This document shows positions 62,303 through 64,000 of a DNA stretch of 64,000 bases, one piece after another. The DNA is from Gemmatimonadales bacterium. Its GTDB lineage: Bacteria > Gemmatimonadota > Gemmatimonadetes > Gemmatimonadales > GWC2-71-9. The position numbers were made by a program, and so were the translations under genes. Position 1 is the stretch's first letter, and every line of letters starts with the position of its first letter. The stretch lies in the NCBI GenBank assembly GCA_041390145.1, contig JAWKQM010000002.1, positions 124,001-188,000 of the forward strand, given 5' to 3'. Under the pieces are notes generated by a model. That model was not told where the DNA came from, ran no database searches, and saw only the letters and a program-made list of their open reading frames with translations.

Positions 62303-62544
62303 TAGATGGCCTCCACGGTCTTGACCTCGGGCACCGACTGGCGGAGCCGCACTTCGAGGCCCTGCTTCAGGGTGATCGTGGAGGCGGCGCAGCCATGGCA
62401 GGTGCCGCCGAGCCGCACGTAGAGTTTCCCGTCAGCGGCGTCAAAGTCCACCACCTCCACCTGCCCCTTGTGGGAGGCGATGTATGGTCGGAGCGTATCG
62501 ATCGTCGCCTCGATGCGGGCGAGCATGTCTGTCGTTGTATCCAT
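62302..62544 (-). CDS. NifU-like/Nfu iron-sulfur scaffold protein
   Basis: The protein has 80 residues. The Nfu-type C-terminal NifU domain (LRPYIASHKGQVEVVDFD) carries the cluster-binding CxxC in GTCHGCAASTITLKQGLE. It transiently binds an iron-sulfur cluster at the dimer interface and delivers it. It overlaps the start of the Mrp-like ATPase (shared base at 62302) and lies 6 bases after nrnA, so the three genes form one unit. Confidence 0.95.
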   Translation of the reverse strand: MDTTTDMLARIEATIDTLRPYIASHKGQVEVVDFDAADGKLYVRLGGTCHGCAASTITLKQGLEVRLRQSVPEVKTVEAI

Positions 62545-62550
62545 GGTCCC

Positions 62551-63573
62551 TCAGTGCGTTCCGTTGCCGCCAAGATACTTGCGCGCAGCTTCGAGTACCG
62601 TACCCTGCACCGCCCCCATCGATCCCTCGATCGAGAGCCCCGCCGCCTTGGTGTGGCCACCGCCGCCGAAGGGCTTGGCGAAAGCGGCCACATCCACGTC
62701 CCCGACGGAGCGCAGGGAGACCTTGATGCGGCCGGCGGCGATTTCGCGGAAGAGCAGCGCCATCCGCACCCCCGCAATGCTCCGCGGAAATTCCACCACG
62801 CCGTCGAGATCGTCGGCGCTCACCCCGAGCCGCTCGAGCGCGCCCGGCGGCACGGTCACCCACGCCAGTCCATGCTCCTGCTCCACCACGAGCGTCTGGA
62901 GCGCTTCGGCATAGAGCCGCGGCCGCCCCTCGGGCGCATTGGCGTACACGTCGAGATACATCCGTTCCGGATCCAGGCCGGTCTCCAGCAGTTCGGCGGC
63001 AACACGCAGCGTGCGCGGGTGGGTATTGCTGAAGCGAAAGCTCCCGGTATCGGTCATGATGGCGGTGTAGAGCCCCCGGGCGGCCTCCCGTGTCAGCGGC
63101 CACTCGTTGGCCCGGCCGATTTCGAACACCAGTTCCCCGGTGGCTGCGGCCGTCGGGTCCACGTAGCGGGGGCCTGGCGGCAACTCCCCCGGGCTCACAT
63201 GGTGATCGATGCACACCACCGGCACGCCGCGGTCGCGAACCGTGTCGCCCAGCATGCCGAGGCGGCCCAGGTCGGAAATGTCGAGCACGACAATCACATC
63301 CGCCCGGCGGAGCTCCTTGATCGCTTCGCGGCTCTTGTCGGCGCCGGGCAGGTGTTCAAAGAGAAAATCAAAACGGGGGGGCGTCGAACTGGGATTGGTC
63401 ACGACCGCGGTAATCCCCTGCGCCTTGAGGAGGTGCAGGAGCCCGACCTCACTGCCGAGGCCGTCCCCGTCGGGGTTCACGTGGGTGGTGAGGCAGACCC
63501 GCTGGCCCGGCATCAGCACGTCGGCGATGGCCTTGGCGGCGTCGGTCTTCTGGGGGGAGAGCGGCAGCTTCAT
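62551..63573 (-). CDS. nrnA: DHH/DHHA1 phosphoesterase (NrnA-like)
   Basis: The protein has about 340 residues from ATG 63573 (MKLPLSPQKTDAAKAI). The DHH domain shows the metal motif NPDGDGLGSE, VVLDISD and the DHH triad itself in VVCIDHHVSPGE; DTGSFRFSNT follows. The C-terminal DHHA1 domain has the glycine-rich FGGGGHTKAAG. The family degrades short RNAs (nanoRNase) and pAp. It is first in a unit with the iron-sulfur genes. Confidence 0.95.
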   Translation of the reverse strand: MKLPLSPQKTDAAKAIADVLMPGQRVCLTTHVNPDGDGLGSEVGLLHLLKAQGITAVVTNPSSTPPRFDFLFEHLPGADKSREAIKELRRADVIVVLDISDLGRLGMLGDTVRDRGVPVVCIDHHVSPGELPPGPRYVDPTAAATGELVFEIGRANEWPLTREAARGLYTAIMTDTGSFRFSNTHPRTLRVAAELLETGLDPERMYLDVYANAPEGRPRLYAEALQTLVVEQEHGLAWVTVPPGALERLGVSADDLDGVVEFPRSIAGVRMALLFREIAAGRIKVSLRSVGDVDVAAFAKPFGGGGHTKAAGLSIEGSMGAVQGTVLEAARKYLGGNGTH

Positions 63574-63605
63574 GACGGCAGAAAGATAACCCCCCAAACG
63601 GAAGA

Positions 63606-63629
63606 GGGGAGCAGCACCTGCTGCTCCCC
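63606..63629 (-). terminator. Terminator hairpin downstream of the permease
   Basis: GGGGAGCAGC (63606-63615) pairs perfectly with GCTGCTCCCC (63620-63629) around ACCT. It lies between the permease stop (63658) and the nrnA start (63573), both on the minus strand. On that strand it is followed by TCTTCCGTTT, a T-rich tail consistent with termination of the permease message. Confidence 0.65.
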
Positions 63630-63657
63630 CGCACTCCTCAGACCTCCACGCCTGGCG

Positions 63658-64000
63658 TCAGGCGTTCAGCTTCGAGTGCCTGCGGCCATAGCCGAAGTAA
63701 ATCGCGATACCGATGGCCATCCAGATGACGAGCCGCGCCCAGGTATCGACGGGGAGGCCCCACATGAGGTAGACGCACATGCCGACGCCGAGGAGCGGCA
63801 CCAGGGGCACCAGCGGCGTGCGGAATGGCCGCGGGATGTCCGGATCAGTGTAGCGGAGGACCAGGACGCCGCCGCAGACGATGGCAAAGGCCAACAGGGT
63901 CCCGATCGACACCAGCTCGCCGAGGAGGCCGATCGGCAGCAGGCCGGCACAGAGCATGGCCACGGCGCCGGTCATGATGGTCGCGAGCCAGGGCGTCTTG
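63658..64000 (-). CDS. Amino-acid permease (APC superfamily), C-terminal fragment
   Basis: The gene continues beyond the window; only the last ~114 residues are visible, read from 64000 down to the TGA at 63658. They include hydrophobic helices [20 protein letters not shown] and [17 protein letters not shown], with the conserved loop [20 protein letters not shown] typical of cationic amino-acid transporter/YfnA-type permeases. It is an inner-membrane secondary transporter; the substrate cannot be set from the fragment. Confidence 0.88.
   Translation of the reverse strand, partial: KTPWLATIMTGAVAMLCAGLLPIGLLGELVSIGTLLAFAIVCGGVLVLRYTDPDIPRPFRTPLVPLVPLLGVGMCVYLMWGLPVDTWARLVIWMAIGIAIYFGYGRRHSKLNA

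Overview
This is a 64 kb stretch of very GC-rich, densely packed chromosomal DNA from a diderm (outer-membrane) bacterium. I infer Gemmatimonadota or a close relative. The reasons are GC-saturated third positions, many GTG/TTG starts, outer-membrane barrels of Omp85 type with unusual N-terminal domains, a TonB-dependent receptor paired with a lipoprotein, and many small lipoproteins. No 16S rRNA gene is present to prove it. I see no insertion sequence, prophage, integrase, CRISPR array or toxin-antitoxin pair, and no gap between genes exceeds about 210 bases, so this reads as core chromosome. Layout: 1-6.1 kb holds the end of a glycosyltransferase, a membrane/TPR protein and two large outer-membrane barrel proteins. 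6.3-9.9 kb has dnaK and an HtrA-type protease. 10-11.7 kb has a lipoprotein, a four-helix membrane protein, tRNA-Leu(TAG) and a CDGSH iron-sulfur protein that appears to start at ATC. 11.8-15.6 kb is the protein quality control block tig-clpP-clpX followed by engB. 15.6-20.3 kb has a lipoprotein, a convergent ApbE-like lipoprotein, a hexapeptide acyltransferase and a hybrid histidine kinase. 20.4-25.7 kb is a TonB-dependent receptor with an FN3 lipoprotein and a second lipoprotein. 25.7-32 kb (minus strand) has a beta-helix protein, a Nudix hydrolase, a PilB/GspE ATPase fused to a response-regulator receiver domain, and a third barrel protein. 32-45.7 kb carries an FHA-GAF-adenylate cyclase protein, maf-dtd, glmS-glmM, an HD-GYP response regulator, a cystathionine gamma-synthase-like enzyme, an M48 peptidase overlapping purD, a cupredoxin lipoprotein, and mutM coupled to a short UvrC-like protein. 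45.7-53.2 kb has a GWxTD/TPR protein, a phosphodiesterase and a minus-strand quinone cluster (menG-ubiA-ubiD-small ORF-ubiX) that fits the late futalosine menaquinone pathway. 53.3-56.5 kb is an ECF sigma factor, zinc anti-sigma factor, bactofilin-like membrane protein and LiaF-like protein. 56.5-64 kb has a SAM hydroxide adenosyltransferase, a PPK2 polyphosphate kinase coupled to a Ser/Thr protein kinase, a 76-residue basic membrane protein, mrp-nfu-nrnA and the end of an amino-acid permease. Many neighbours overlap by 4 bases (ATGA, GTGA) or by one base (TGATG), indicating tight translational coupling: tig-clpP, engB-lipoprotein, maf-dtd, M48-purD, mutM-uvrC-like, menG-ubiA, small ORF-ubiX and ppk2-kinase. 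The most interesting items are the pilus ATPase-receiver fusion, the four-gene ECF envelope module, the 49-residue ORF inside the quinone cluster, the mutM/short-UvrC pair, the PPK2-kinase pair, and unusual start codons (ATC, possibly CTG).
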